Shown: positions 1 to 9,848, counted from the stretch's first letter. The stretch is DNA of 64,000 bases from Russula earlei (GCA_025769875.1 JAGFNK010000160.1:1-64000); one strand, 5' to 3'. Notes: generated by a model not told the origin, from the sequence alone. Numbers and translations are program-made.

Positions 1-413
1 TCCCATTGATTGGTATTGCTGTTTAGTTTTTTTACTGTAAGCTTTTGTGCATTGTTGCCAGCATTGAGTGGCTCGGAATAAGCCACATAGGGAACATTAC
101 CATCGCAGGTAACAGGGAAGTAATCGCTGGCAATAAAGGCAGGTGATGCAGCATCCCCGGCAGGCATCCACTGACCGCCAAGGTAGCGACGCACATGTAC
201 CTTGAAATCACTTAGGTTATTGGGGCCAAAGCCATCATCAATATAGCTCACATAGGGTGTACCATTGGCTGATAAGGCTGTGAAGAAAGTAAAGGCATCT
301 GTTTGCACAATGGGTGTTCGGGTTGCTTCGTTACTGCCCAGGTTGATCCAGGATTGGGCATGGGTGGTTTGGACGCATAAGAAGAGCATGCACCCGGCAT
401 AAAATTGTTTCAT
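1..413 (-). CDS. Secreted protein, N-terminal part (runs off the window)
   Basis: The ATG at 413-411 opens a frame that stays open to base 1, so about 137 N-terminal residues are present. It begins with a clear signal peptide (MKQFYAGCMLFLCVQ... ending THAQ), followed by a region with short repeated units such as TPYVSYIDD and VPYVAYSEP spaced about 60 residues apart, which looks like blades of a beta-propeller. The family cannot be fixed from this part. The neighbour at 488-1750 is on the same strand and is also a propeller-like exported protein, so the two may form an operon of cell-surface proteins. No catalytic motif is visible. Confidence 0.75.
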   Translation of the reverse strand, partial: MKQFYAGCMLFLCVQTTHAQSWINLGSNEATRTPIVQTDAFTFFTALSANGTPYVSYIDDGFGPNNLSDFKVHVRRYLGGQWMPAGDAASPAFIASDYFPVTCDGNVPYVAYSEPLNAGNNAQKLTVKKLNSNTNQW

Positions 414-487
414 GCTGGTTGGTTTATTGGTTAATAAAAAAGTAGTCTCGTTGTTTTTCAAACATTTGATAATGGGTGTACTACTCG

Positions 488-1750
488 TTAACCGGGTATA
501 TGGATAATCTTTTTGGTAAAGGATTGCCCGTTGATCATCAGATGGAGAAAATACATACCGGCGGCAAGCTGTTGCAGATCGATATTGAGGGTTGTATTGC
601 CATTGTGTAAGGTTTGGTGGTCTGCTATTATGGATATATGCTTACCTGCGGCATCATATAGATCAGCATTCAATTGTTGCGGGCCGGGAAGGGTAATATC
701 AATATGGCATTGACCGGCAGCAGGATTGGGATACACCGGGCCTGCCAGGAAAAGAGAATCGGTGTTATTAACAGGTGTAATACCGGGTAGATTAGAGAGG
801 GGCATGTAATAAAGACCTCCTCCGCCTCCATACCATAACCTGTCACCGGTTATAGCTACCGCAAAATCATAGTTCTGTACGATACTAAAGGAAACCCAGG
901 GTGATTTGAGGTTTTTGTACCGATAATAAAACTCAATATTATTGATGCCGTTGAAATAATACCTTGCTAAAAGGATTGCCTGCTGCGAGTTGAGTAATGA
1001 CAGGAACCCAGACGATGGGAATGTGCCTATATTCTGCCAGTTGTGCGCATCGTCTGTGCTCATAAATACATATCCTCTACCATCTGATGAGGCCACGAAG
1101 AAGCTATCATTACTATTGGTGGCGTCATAGGTCCACAGGCCGGGTCGTAAGGTTCCTTCCAGCAGATCCTCTTCCCATTGTGTAGAAGATGCCGGCAATC
1201 GCAGGTAATTTCCATTGGCTCCTCCTGCAGCCAGTAGCGTATTGCTATTCCCGGTAATAGTGTAGAGATTATAACTTAGCAGGGATACACCATTGTTAAA
1301 TGCAGTCCATGTATTGTGCGTAGCGGAGTCAAGTTTGTAAATACCCTCTCCCAATGTTGCTGCGTATAGGTTACCTTTCCACTCGTAGAATTTGCTTACA
1401 TAAGGAAAGAGGCCGCCGGTTATGTTTTGCCAATGTTTTCCCACATCATTGCTCTTGAATACGCCTGTTGAATAAGAGGCAGCATATAACTCGTTGTTGA
1501 ATTCGGTGATCGCATCAATCGAATACAGGTTAGGCAACACAATGGCTGTAGAATCCCATGTTTGGCCTCCATACCGGCCAATATAGATCTTATCACTGCC
1601 ACCCGCATAAAGGGTATCGCGATAATAAAACAGGGTAAAGATATCAGAAGAGGGCAGTTTTTCTTCCCTGGTCCACTGAAGAGAGGTTGATTGGGAGAAT
1701 ACACAAACCGCACTCAATAAGCATGAGATGAATAGTAGTATTGGTTTCAT
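488..1750 (-). CDS. Secreted beta-propeller-like protein with T9SS sorting domain
   Basis: 420 residues. A signal peptide (residues 1-19, ending VCVFSQ) is followed by repeated blade-like units containing SNDVGKHWQN, STDDAHNWQN and similar, which resemble BNR/Asp-box or YCF48-type repeats of six- or seven-bladed propellers. The last ~80 residues (YPNPAAG, then AAGMYFLHL and a basic tail) are a type A sorting domain of the type IX secretion system, so the protein should be exported across the outer membrane and released or anchored. No enzymatic residues can be assigned; binding or a structural role is equally possible. The upstream gene at 1-413 has the same orientation. Confidence 0.8.
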   Translation of the reverse strand: MKPILLFISCLLSAVCVFSQSTSLQWTREEKLPSSDIFTLFYYRDTLYAGGSDKIYIGRYGGQTWDSTAIVLPNLYSIDAITEFNNELYAASYSTGVFKSNDVGKHWQNITGGLFPYVSKFYEWKGNLYAATLGEGIYKLDSATHNTWTAFNNGVSLLSYNLYTITGNSNTLLAAGGANGNYLRLPASSTQWEEDLLEGTLRPGLWTYDATNSNDSFFVASSDGRGYVFMSTDDAHNWQNIGTFPSSGFLSLLNSQQAILLARYYFNGINNIEFYYRYKNLKSPWVSFSIVQNYDFAVAITGDRLWYGGGGGLYYMPLSNLPGITPVNNTDSLFLAGPVYPNPAAGQCHIDITLPGPQQLNADLYDAAGKHISIIADHQTLHNGNTTLNIDLQQLAAGMYFLHLMINGQSFTKKIIHIPG

Positions 1751-1902
1751 AAAGCGGTGAACACCCCTGTTACCGGGGGTTACAGGGTAGCGGTACGTTA
1801 TCGCATGCTAAAAGGTTGTTTCAGTTACTGAAAATTACCCGGCTTTAAATATTCATTAACAAAGTCCATAAACCATGGTCAATAGTCCATAGCGGAACAA
1901 AA

Positions 1903-1950
1903 CATCTGCGAAAATCTGCGTGTATTCCATCTGCGCTCTCTGCGGGAAAC
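1903..1950 (-). repeat. Dispersed CTGCG-rich repeat, copy 1
   Basis: A ~48-bp unit made of spaced ATCTGCG words ending in CTGCGGGAAAC. It lies 2 bp from the stop codon of the metallopeptidase-like gene (1952-3217). Further copies in this window are at 9652-9700 and 9754-9796 (inverted pair), 40351-40396, 41176-41221 and 63652-63698. A second degenerate family (CCATAGTC/ACCATGGTC words) precedes it at about 1862-1895. Confidence 0.8.
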
Positions 1951-1951
1951 T

Positions 1952-3217
1952 TCATTTGAATAACGCAGCGGCGCCGCTTTTATAGTAAAAGTCTTTGTAG
2001 TCCTGTATGTGCAGCATATCATAAATGGCTTTTCGTTTGTCCGTGCTTTTCTCATAATAAGCCTTGCAAATTTGGTAACCCACCCAATAGCCCAGGTCTG
2101 CAGGTTTATCCACTGTTTCCTGGGTTGAATTGGCTATCCAGTTATTCGCACGGTTAAAATACATGTCCTTTTCAAAGCTGGCCCAGATCTTTTTCTCTTT
2201 TCCTTTTGCCCAAACAAATAATCTTTTATTGGGGTTCTGGCCGGTTGCCAGTTCTGCAATAAAATCGGCCATGCCTTCTATCAATACAGATCGTAGCAGC
2301 GTGGTATCTGTATCACACAGCTCAGTCTGGTTAAAATGTACCAGCTCATGAATAACAAGAGAAGGCAGATCGTCCAGCCGTGTAAAATTGTTGCGCTGCC
2401 ACAAGCTAAGTTCCTCTATGGGAATATCGGGAGTGGCTACTACCTGGTCAACGCCTATCAGCAAACCATTATCCGTAGCGGTACCTGCCGATGAAAAGCA
2501 GCCCATCACGAAATAGATATCCGGGAAACGGGTAGGAGGGTAAAGTTCTTTGAGTCGTATAAAACCGCTGATCATTTGTGGCTTTTGCTCATCAACTGCC
2601 AGGCTATTCTTTCGTATGGCCGCATAGAACCGGGGTTTGCAATCATGTATGTCTGTAAAATCTTTGATGCTGCCTATCTTATAAGCAAAATAGTCCTGCA
2701 GGCCATCAGTGCCTGCATCGAGATAGTATTTTTTATAGATAGCGCTTCGATGTGCAGGATGTTTCTTCGCCAGGTCGTAGGCAGCCCAGAAGTTCTGTAC
2801 ATCCCGGGTGATCAATCTCACCTTATCAGGGTCCCCTGTACACGTAGAGGCTTTTTGTACAGTAGTAACCAGGCTATCCCATACCGGTAAAGGATGCAGG
2901 GGAATCAGGTCCGCATCGCCCAACAGGTGATCGATATCCTTAAAACCATTACCAATAGCCCTGTACAACAAAGCAACAGCGCTATCTGTATTACCCAGCT
3001 GTGCATAGCAACAGGCTGCCTGGAAATAACCCCCACGTTTAATGATATGAAAATCCACCTGTCGGGAGAGATGGGTATAGTAACCCGCAGCATGGGCATA
3101 ATCCTTAGCCATGTAACAACTGTCTGCTTTTTCTGCCAGGGCTTTGGTGGTTTGTCCGCCAACAATGCCCGGCAGCAGGTACAGTATCCCAGTAACAATC
3201 ATGAGCGTATTTCTCAA
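1952..3217 (-). CDS. Exported TPR plus DUF2268-like zinc metallopeptidase
   Basis: 421 residues with a signal peptide (about residues 1-22, GIVGGQ). Residues ~25-110 look like two or three TPR-type helices (AHAAGYYTHLSRQ, AACCYAQLGNTDSAV). The C-terminal half carries HELVH at residues 290-294 in the context LVIHELVHFNQ, followed by an acidic helix (LIEGMADFIAEL) that could supply a third zinc ligand. This is the layout of DUF2268-type predicted Zn-dependent proteases (gluzincin-like HExxH plus a downstream Glu). The substrate is unknown and the cell location is probably periplasmic. The gene stands alone, facing away from the gene at 3412. Fold assignment is from motif and context, not from a search. 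Confidence 0.65.
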   Translation of the reverse strand: MRNTLMIVTGILYLLPGIVGGQTTKALAEKADSCYMAKDYAHAAGYYTHLSRQVDFHIIKRGGYFQAACCYAQLGNTDSAVALLYRAIGNGFKDIDHLLGDADLIPLHPLPVWDSLVTTVQKASTCTGDPDKVRLITRDVQNFWAAYDLAKKHPAHRSAIYKKYYLDAGTDGLQDYFAYKIGSIKDFTDIHDCKPRFYAAIRKNSLAVDEQKPQMISGFIRLKELYPPTRFPDIYFVMGCFSSAGTATDNGLLIGVDQVVATPDIPIEELSLWQRNNFTRLDDLPSLVIHELVHFNQTELCDTDTTLLRSVLIEGMADFIAELATGQNPNKRLFVWAKGKEKKIWASFEKDMYFNRANNWIANSTQETVDKPADLGYWVGYQICKAYYEKSTDKRKAIYDMLHIQDYKDFYYKSGAAALFK

Positions 3218-3411
3218 TTCCGGGTTTTATAGGTGATGCATCTTAAATATACGAATTATTCCCCTTACATCGGTTGCTGTAGTTAATATAAACTTAACAA
3301 TCCAGCCCTGTTTGGGTTCACCCGCTTTATATCCCTCCTTGTCTTAGGTATGTCTTTAAAACCAACCAATCAATACACACAACTTCCTTATCGTTTAAAA
3401 GAATCAGAAAA

Positions 3412-5157
3412 ATGAAAAAAACATTACTATTACTGTCGTTGTTCTTCGTGGCCAGCTGTGCCCATGCGCAGCTGCTATCCTGGCAGTTTGGATCACCGGC
3501 TTCTAATGGGGATGAGGTTTCCTTTGCACCCACGTATGCCAACCCGCATTTGACTGCTTCATCACTGGTGAGGGGCAACGGCTTATTGGTATCTGGCTTT
3601 GTGAGGGGATTTTCGGCAATAGATTTCACGCTCAATGGCGCGAAGGCCGACGCGATCGCCAACAATGATTATTTCCAAACAGGTTTTACAGTAGGCACGG
3701 GTTATACAGCCTCTGTGTATAATATTGACGCACATATCCGCAGAAGCTCTTCTGTAGCAGCCAATGCGTACCGGTGGATGTATAGTTTAGATGGCACCAG
3801 CTTCACGGAAATTGGTACGGCAGATGTGGCTTTTACAACTACTACTGCCGATGGTGACGACCAGGTTTCCATCATTGTTTCCAATATTGCTGCTTTGCAG
3901 AGCCTGCCCGCCAATACAAACCGTTACCCTGCGTTTGTATCTCTGGGGCGCTACCACTACTACCAGCGCGATCAGTTTTGGCAGGTATGCTGCTGATAAT
4001 ACAAGCCCCTCTTTATCCATCGGTGGAAGGGTAAAACCGGTAAATGCCGGTTCATTGCTGGCATGGCAGTTTGGTAGCCCGGCAGCCCTTGGGTCAGAAA
4101 CAACGTATGGCGCTACTTTCACAGCTACTAATGTAACTACCTCGTCATTAAGCAGGGGGCCCGGCATTCCAGCTGCAACGGGAACCTCCCTGGCCCGTGG
4201 TTTTACAGCGGCTAATTTTATGCCGCTCAACAGCTTAAAAAGCGACGCGATTACCAATGGTAATTATTACCAGTTTACCATAGCCGCTTCAACAGGTGTG
4301 TTATCCTTATCTGCTTTGGATGCAAGGTTGAGAAGAAGCGCAGCAGGCGCCAGCGCTTACCGCTGGATGTATAGCCTGGATGGTACCAACTTTACTGCAT
4401 TGGATACAGCCGATGTATCGTTAATGAGTATATACGATGGAGTAGACCAGCCGCAGCTTAATTTGTCGGCTGTTACAGCCTTACAAAATGTGCCTGCTGC
4501 TACAACCGTTACTTTCCGGTTGTATGCCTGGGGATCCACCACTACTACAGGCACTTTTGCTATCGGCCGTTATATTGCGGGATCTACCAATAACAGTCTC
4601 GAAATACAGGGTAGCGTTGCTATTCCAACTCCATTGAGCCTGCTGGATTTTGAAGCAGTTAAAACCCCTAATACTATAGCGCTTACCTGGGAAACCGTTA
4701 ATGAAGTGAATACAGCTCATTTGTTGTAGAGAGAGGTGGTACTGCACAGAGCTTTGATGCAATCGGTACAGTTACTGCCAAAAACACAGCCGGACAAAAC
4801 GAATACGCCTATACTGACAAACTGAATAATGCGCCTGTTTATTATCGATTGAAGATGCTGGATAAAGATGGCAGTTATACTTACAGTAAGGTAGTGGCCG
4901 TTACAAACGGTACCGGCAAAGGCATTTCTGTTTATCCCAATCCCGTTGTCAATAGCTGTACCATCGAACACCCGGCAGCAACTCCCAATGCCAGTATGGT
5001 GATCACAGGTGTGGATGGCAGAACGCTGATGGTGCAACCTGTTCCCGGCGCACAAGCAACTACAACGATCAGCCTGGCCAACCTGGCTAAAGGAAGCTAT
5101 TGGATTACGTTTAGTAACAATGGTACCAAACAAACAGTCGCTGTTCAAAAATTATAA
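3412..5157 (+). pseudogene. T9SS-sorted protein with two repeated domains, broken by two frameshifts
   Basis: Three frames join into one protein of about 580 residues. The first (3412-3919) has a signal peptide (MKKTLLLLSLFF...AHAQ) and one ~180-residue domain starting LLSWQFGSPAS. The second frame (3919-4720) finishes that domain and holds a second copy starting LLAWQFGSPAA. The third (4721-5157) carries the T9SS sorting domain (SVYPNPVV...AKGSYWITF). Comparing the two domain copies locates an extra A in the AAA at 3918-3920; the usual linker FVVERG points to a missing T at 4720-4722. The two changes cancel in phase. The function of the repeated domain is not recognised. The breaks could be real decay or homopolymer sequencing errors. 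Confidence 0.75.
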
Positions 5158-5177
5158 TCATTCATCTAACCAATAAC

Positions 5178-5854
5178 ATGAAAGTTCTCAATAGTATTAT
5201 CATCCTGCTTTTTATTACCAGTATACAAGGCAATGCGCAGGCTAAGAAATGGGATAGCACGTATAAGCCCGCAAGTTATGATTTGCGTGTAGCACAGTTC
5301 AGGATGTTCCCCAATTCAAAGAAGGATATCATCTTTTTAGGCAACAGTATTACTGCCGGGGTAGAATGGCAGGAACTGCTGGGTAATCCCAATGTACGCA
5401 ACAGGGGCATCTCCGGGGATATTACCTTGGTGTATTGAACAGGCTCGATGAAGTAACCGAAGGCCAGCCGGCCAAGGTATTCATCCTGATTGGTATCAAT
5501 GATGTAGCATTGGGTATCCCGGATTCTATAACATCCGCTAACCACAGGAGAATGGTACAGTATATCAAAGCCCATTCACCGGCTACCAAAATATACCTGC
5601 AAACATTGTTGCCTGTAAACAAGGATTTTGGTAAGCACCCGGCACATTATAATAAGGATGAAAAGATCATTCGCATCAATGAAAACCTGAAGCAGCTCGC
5701 GAAAGAAGAAAACGTGGAGCTCATAGACCTGTATACCAGGTTTTTGGATAGCAACGGCAAGCTGATTGCCAACTATACATACGATGGTCTTCATTTAACC
5801 GCAGCCGGGTATCAGCATTGGGCGGAGGTGTTGAAAGAATACCATGCGCTGTAA
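5178..5854 (+). pseudogene. Exported SGNH/GDSL hydrolase, one frameshift
   Basis: Two frames join near 5427. Part one (5178-5428) has a signal peptide (ending QGNAQ) and the SGNH block I (FLGNSIT) and block II (RNRGISGD). Part two gives block III (LIGINDVALG) and block V (DGLHLTAAGY, with the catalytic Asp and His). Related proteins read DITFGVLNRLDEV at the join, which needs one more T in the TT at 5427-5428. Intact length would be about 225 residues, normal for GDSL-like lipases or esterases that deacylate lipids or O-acetylated sugars; the substrate is not predictable. A strong terminator follows at 5879. It lies 20 bp after the T9SS protein gene, likely in one transcript. Confidence 0.8.
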
Positions 5855-5878
5855 TCAATTATTAATGATGAGTAAATA

Positions 5879-5910
5879 GAAAGCCCCGGTGAAGTCACCG
5901 GGGCTTTCTT
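5879..5910 (+). terminator. Intrinsic terminator after the SGNH hydrolase gene
   Basis: A perfect 14-bp stem (GAAAGCCCCGGTGA at 5879-5892 with its complement at 5895-5908) with a two-base loop, followed by TT. The arms carry A and T ends, so it could work in both directions. Confidence 0.85.
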
Positions 5911-5951
5911 ATGTGTGATAGTTCCCCATTCCTTAATTATGAATTAATAAT

Positions 5952-6060
5952 TAACCCAAGTTGCCAGTTAAAGAATAAAAAAGAGCATTGTAAATATTGA
6001 TAGTTTCGAGTTACCACACAAAAAACTGCCATACAATGCTCAGTGAGGCTAAAATTATAT
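5952..6060 (+). repeat. Left-end duplication of the IS982-like unit (outer copy)
   Basis: This stretch is nearly identical to 6929-7036: both hold the terminal repeat, then AAAAAAGAGCATTG and onward to the first transposase codons (ATGCTCAGTGAGGCT). Identity ends at about 6060, just inside the 3' end of nadC, whose stop codon (6055-6057) lies in IS-derived sequence. Confidence 0.8.
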
Positions 6061-6894
6061 TTTGTGTGCTTTTAAACTAAGGTCCATGCTCACAGCATGA
6101 TTTGTGATAGCGCCGCATGAGACGTAATCGACACCAGTACGGGCATATGAAATAATGTTATCGAGATTGATACCGCCCGACGCCTCGGTCTCGTACTTAC
6201 CGCCAATCAGCTCAATTGCTTCTTCCAATAGTTCCGGCGAGCAGTTATCGAGCATTATGCGGTGTACATTGCCCACAGCAAGCACACGGCGCACATCATC
6301 GAGGTTACGGGTCTCGATCTCTATTTTCAGGTTGCGGTTGTTGGCCGCAAGGTACTCGTTGGTTTTCTGTATGGCCTGCTCTATGCCGCCACAAAAATCG
6401 ATATGGTTGTCCTTCAGCATGATCATATCGTACAAGCCCATGCGAAGGTTGTAACCGCCGCCAATGCGCACTGCCTGCTTTTCGTATTCGCGGAACAGCG
6501 GCGTGGTTTTTCGGGTATCGAGTATTTTGGTTTTGTAGCCTTTTATTTTATCGGCGTACTTATTGGTAAGCGTTGCGATGCCGCTCATGCGCTGCATGCA
6601 GTTAAGCACCAGTCTTTCTGCTTTTAATATGGTATGCACGCTGGCTTCAACGATAAACGCGGTTTCGCCATTATTTACAGCATCGCCATCTTTTTTATAG
6701 AGGGTGAATTTTGCATCTTCTTCCAGATGATGGAAAATATCCTGCGCCAGCTGCATGCCTGCCAGTATGCCTTCTTCCTTTATTTTAAGTACCGCCTTAC
6801 CTTTCGCATCGGCTGGTATGGATGCCAGTGTAGAGTAATCGCCGCTGCCCACGTCTTCGAGGAATGCTGCGGCAATGAATTCCTGTGTTGTCAT
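6055..6894 (-). CDS. nadC: Nicotinate-nucleotide pyrophosphorylase (carboxylating)
   Basis: 279 residues, the normal length. The enzyme turns quinolinate and PRPP into nicotinate mononucleotide, CO2 and pyrophosphate, a cytosolic step of de novo NAD synthesis. Visible family motifs: ILDTRKTTP and AVRIGGGYNLRMGL (active-site basic residues that bind substrate), LKDNHI, EIETRNLDD and IMLDN (acidic barrel residues), and EASGGI (phosphate loop). No nadA or nadB is nearby. The gene sits inside the IS982-like unit: its stop codon is in left-end IS sequence, and only 34 bp separate its start from the inner IS end, leaving little room for its own promoter (a TAATTTTG -7-like element is readable on its coding strand at about 6915-6922). 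The protein itself appears intact. Confidence 0.95.
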   Translation of the reverse strand: MTTQEFIAAAFLEDVGSGDYSTLASIPADAKGKAVLKIKEEGILAGMQLAQDIFHHLEEDAKFTLYKKDGDAVNNGETAFIVEASVHTILKAERLVLNCMQRMSGIATLTNKYADKIKGYKTKILDTRKTTPLFREYEKQAVRIGGGYNLRMGLYDMIMLKDNHIDFCGGIEQAIQKTNEYLAANNRNLKIEIETRNLDDVRRVLAVGNVHRIMLDNCSPELLEEAIELIGGKYETEASGGINLDNIISYARTGVDYVSCGAITNHAVSMDLSLKAHKI

Positions 6895-7012
6895 ACGCTC
6901 TGTATTTTCGGACGCAAAATTAAGTAAACAACCCAGGTTCCCGGTTAATGAATAAAAAAGAGCATTGTAAATATTGATAGTTTTGAGTTACCACACAAAA
7001 AACTGCCATACA

Positions 7013-7617
7013 ATGCTCAGTGAGGCTGAAATTATATCAATTTTCTGTATTGTTGATGACATGCTAAAGGCATGCGTTCATAAGGGAGACATCCGTATCA
7101 GGGTTAGTGACAGCGAGATAATAACAACAGCGATAATATAAGGATCATTAAGAGCCGGTTGCTCAAAGGCAAACAATGGCGGCGTAAGCAATGTTCGATG
7201 AGGCGGTATTTTTATGGTGTGAAAGTTCAGGTATTGACTACTACTTCGGGCATCCCGGTGGAGTTTTGTTTTGTACCGGGCTGCGAAAGCGATGTACAGG
7301 CATTGAAGAAACTACCAATGACAGTAGCGGCAGAAAGCAGCATATATGAGGATAGCGCATACACCGATTATACCATAGAAGATGATTTAATGGAAGCTGA
7401 TGGTATCAGGCTGATGATACAGCGGAAAAGCAATGCCAAACGTAAGCACAAACCGTGGATCGGCTACCTCAAAGAACAAATGCGTAAACGGATTGAAACA
7501 GCTTTTTCAGAAATAAAGGCTTTGTTCTTACGAAAAATACATGGAGTAACTATTGAGGGCTTTTTGCTGAAATTGATTCTGTTCATCTTCGCAACAACTC
7601 TCAACAAAATATCTTAA
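7013..7617 (+). pseudogene. IS982-family transposase, internally deleted
   Basis: The N-terminal part (7013-7138) reads MLSEAEIISIFCIVDD and then SDSEIITTAII, typical of the family start. It meets, out of frame at about 7133-7138, the C-terminal part, which is open to the stop at 7615-7617 (SRLLKGKQWRR, RRYFYGVKVQ, YEDSAYTDY, MRKRIETAFSEIK). About 90 residues are missing between the parts, including the region that normally holds the first catalytic Asp (IIDSFP in relatives). The later acidic residues are present. The copy cannot code for a working transposase, so any movement needed a helper in trans. The stop overlaps the right terminal repeat. Confidence 0.85.
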
Positions 7618-7660
7618 CTGGCAACTTGGGTTAATTAATAATTAATAACTCATAATTATC

Positions 7661-8647
7661 TTAGTTCTTATCCACAAATTGCTGCTGGCTCTCACTATAC
7701 CGTGCCCCTGTATTGGGATATCGTTGCAGCAAGGCTTCTATTTCATTAAGTGTGGGTGCTGATAACTGTACGTTTACGCTACCTGCATTGTCCTCCAGGT
7801 ACTTGCGTTTTTTGGTACCGGGTATGGGTATGATAGTATCACCCTGGTGTAATACCCAGGCCAGCGCCAGTTGGGCAGGCGTGCAACCAGTATTTTGGGC
7901 AATAGCGGCAAAGCCTCCTGAGAGTTGTTTGTTGTTCTCAGCATACTGCTCCTGGTAGCGGGGCAGTCCTTTGCGAAAATCATTGTCCTTTAGTGCTGTT
8001 ACATCCAGTGTGTTGGTAACCAGCCCACGTGCCAGTGGACTAAAGGGCACAAACGTAATGTTGAGTTCTTTACACAAGGGCAATATTTCCTTTTCCACAT
8101 CACGTGTTAAAAGGGAGTACTCGCTTTGTAAAGCGGTAATGGGGTGCTCGGCATATGCCCTGCGTATACTGTTGGGCGATGCTTCGGAGAGCCCCAGGTA
8201 TTTTACTTTCCCTTCCTTAACAAGATCGGCCATAGCGCCTACGGTTTCTTCAACAGGCACATTGGGGTCCACACGGTGTGCATAGTAGAGATCGATCACA
8301 TCGGTCTGTAATCTTTTCAGGCTGGCTTCTACGGCTTTCTTTACATAAGCAGGAGAACCATTAAAGGAAGATAACTGGCCGTTATTTTCCAGGGGAAACC
8401 CAAACTTGGTAGCAATAAAGATCTTATTGCGGTTAGGCTTTAATACCTGTGCTACCAGTTCTTCGTTCCTGCCACTGCCATATACATCCGCAGTATCCCA
8501 AAAGTTAACACCCAATTCAATTGCCTTGTGTAAGGTAGCTATTGATTCCACATCATTGGGTTCGCCATAGGCATGGCTCATGCCCATGCAACCCAACCCA
8601 ATAGCGGAGAGTTGTATGCCGGTATTACCGAGTGTCCTGTATTGCAT
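7661..8647 (-). CDS. Aldo/keto reductase
   Basis: 328 residues. A cytosolic NADPH-dependent oxidoreductase of the AKR TIM-barrel family. Seen: [12 protein letters not shown] near the N-terminus, the catalytic Asp and Tyr region [16 protein letters not shown], the barrel Lys in [37 protein letters not shown], and the cofactor-binding [16 protein letters not shown]. It resembles the YakC/pyridoxal-reductase-like branch. It lies 9 bp after another reductase (8657-9525), so the two are probably one transcript, divergent from marR and the MFS gene. The substrate is unknown; aldehyde detoxification is a reasonable guess for this branch. Confidence 0.9.
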   Translation of the reverse strand: MQYRTLGNTGIQLSAIGLGCMGMSHAYGEPNDVESIATLHKAIELGVNFWDTADVYGSGRNEELVAQVLKPNRNKIFIATKFGFPLENNGQLSSFNGSPAYVKKAVEASLKRLQTDVIDLYYAHRVDPNVPVEETVGAMADLVKEGKVKYLGLSEASPNSIRRAYAEHPITALQSEYSLLTRDVEKEILPLCKELNITFVPFSPLARGLVTNTLDVTALKDNDFRKGLPRYQEQYAENNKQLSGGFAAIAQNTGCTPAQLALAWVLHQGDTIIPIPGTKKRKYLEDNAGSVNVQLSAPTLNEIEALLQRYPNTGARYSESQQQFVDKN

Positions 8648-8656
8648 ATGATAGTG

Positions 8657-9525
8657 TTAGTTAGATAAGCTGGCAAAATCTTCTTCAGAGAGATGGATCT
8701 CTGTGGCTTTGATATTTTCGTGTAAGTGTTGTATAGAACTGGTACCGGGTATCAGCAGTATATTGGAAGAGCGTTGTAACAACCATGCCAATGCGATCTC
8801 TGCAATAGTAGCATGATGCTTTTAGCAATCGCACTGATCTTATCCTGCATTTTGTCCGGACCAGATGCCAATGGAAACCAGGGGATAAAGGCGATATCGT
8901 TCTGCGCTGTATAATCAAGTACAGGCTCCCAGTTGCGGTTACCCAGGTTATACAGGTTTTGTACGGATACAATAGGAACCACCTTTTGGGCTCGTTCAAT
9001 GTGTGGCACATCTGTTTCTGATAAGCCTACATATTTGATCTTGCCTTGAGCAACCGCTTCTGCTACGGGAGCCAATGTATCTTCAATAGGAAAAGCGGGG
9101 TCCACCCTATGCAATTGCCAAAGGTCTATCTGGTCAACTTTTAAACGTTGCAGGCTGCCTTCAATACACTTTCTAATATAGGCCGGGTCGCCATTAGGTC
9201 CCCATTGACCGGGAGCAGGGCGTGTTAATCCACCTTTGGTAGCTATTACGATCTTCTTGCCGATGCTGTTATCCACTTTGTGATAGTATTGCCCGATGGC
9301 TTCTTCTATCAAGACTTCATTGGTGTGAGGGCCATAAGAATCTGCTGTGTCAAAGAAGTTAACGCCTGCTTTTACAGCTGCCTGTAATACTTCTTTCGCA
9401 TTATCGCGGTTCGCAGGGTCGCCCCATACGCCGGTGCCGGTCAATTGCATGCCACCATAACCCATGCGGTTAATTTCCAGCTCACCGCCTATTGTAAAGG
9501 TGAGGGATACTTTGTTTGCAGACAT
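8657..9525 (-). pseudogene. Aldo/keto reductase, one frameshift near its C-terminus
   Basis: The first frame runs from the ATG at 9525 (MSANKVSLTF) through GYGGMQLTGTGVWGDP, FFDTADSYGPHTNE, VIATKGGL, QLHRVDPAFPIED and YVGLSETDVPH, all AKR family blocks. At 8820-8823 one base appears to be missing from a TTTT run; shifting frame there restores IAEIALAWLLQ and LLIPGTSSIQHL and a stop at 8657-8659, giving about 290 residues. The longer upstream start at 9567 is less likely because it adds 14 residues with no family match. The gene is intact except for this one base, so sequencing error is a serious alternative to real inactivation. Confidence 0.8.
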
Positions 9526-9651
9526 ATTGTGTATGATTTTATAATGATTGTGGGTTGACACCAGCACAAAAAGAGGGCCGGTTTACCATGAGGCACATAA
9601 CTATTTATTTGGATAGCTGCCAATGGCAGGGAGATGGTGACTAATTGTCCT

Positions 9652-9796
9652 TTTCCCGCAGATGGCGCAGATTGAATACACGCAGATTTACGCAGATTTT
9701 GATTGATGTTTTGTTCGTCATTGCGAGGCACGAAGCAATCAAATACCCTATCCGCGCAAATCTGCGTGTATTCAATCTGCGTTATCTGCGGGAAAC
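9652..9796. repeat. Compound repeat: inverted CTGCG units around a GTCATTGCGAGG core
   Basis: Two CTGCG-type units in opposite orientation (9652-9700 and 9754-9796) flank a different short repeat, CGTCATTGCGAGGCACGAAG..., at 9716-9740, a word that as I recall is dispersed in many bacterial genomes. The arms can form a long stem. The element fills most of the 362-bp divergent gap between the reductase start (9525) and marR (9888). Confidence 0.75.
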
Positions 9797-9848
9797 CTCA
9801 TCCTGAATTTATTTCAGGATCTCATGTGGGCAATTAGTTATTTATTCC

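Larger units (their letters stand above)
5952..7633. mobile_element. IS982-like composite unit carrying nadC
   Basis: The outer ends are a perfect 19-bp inverted repeat: TAACCCAAGTTGCCAGTTA at 5952-5970 and its exact complement at 7615-7633. The unit is flanked by a 9-bp direct repeat ATTAATAAT (5943-5951 and 7634-7642), as expected of a target duplication, though the target is AT-rich. Inside are a ~109-bp left-end fragment, nadC, then a second left end and an internally deleted transposase gene running to the right end. The second left end (6929-6947) differs from the outer repeat at four of 19 positions. The layout suggests the whole 1.68-kb unit moved once between its outer ends with nadC as passenger. 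Confidence 0.75.

Noticed and set aside
3791..4729. A separate gene in its own frame
   Set aside because: Its first ~45 residues do not match anything, while the remainder continues the domain begun in the frame from 3412; one broken gene explains both.
7159..7617. A functional small transposase
   Set aside because: It lacks the N-terminal half and first catalytic Asp of IS982 enzymes, and the true start region lies at 7013 in another frame.
9716..9740. An attachment site or CRISPR-like repeat
   Set aside because: One copy only, no spacers or integrase gene; better explained as a dispersed intergenic repeat.
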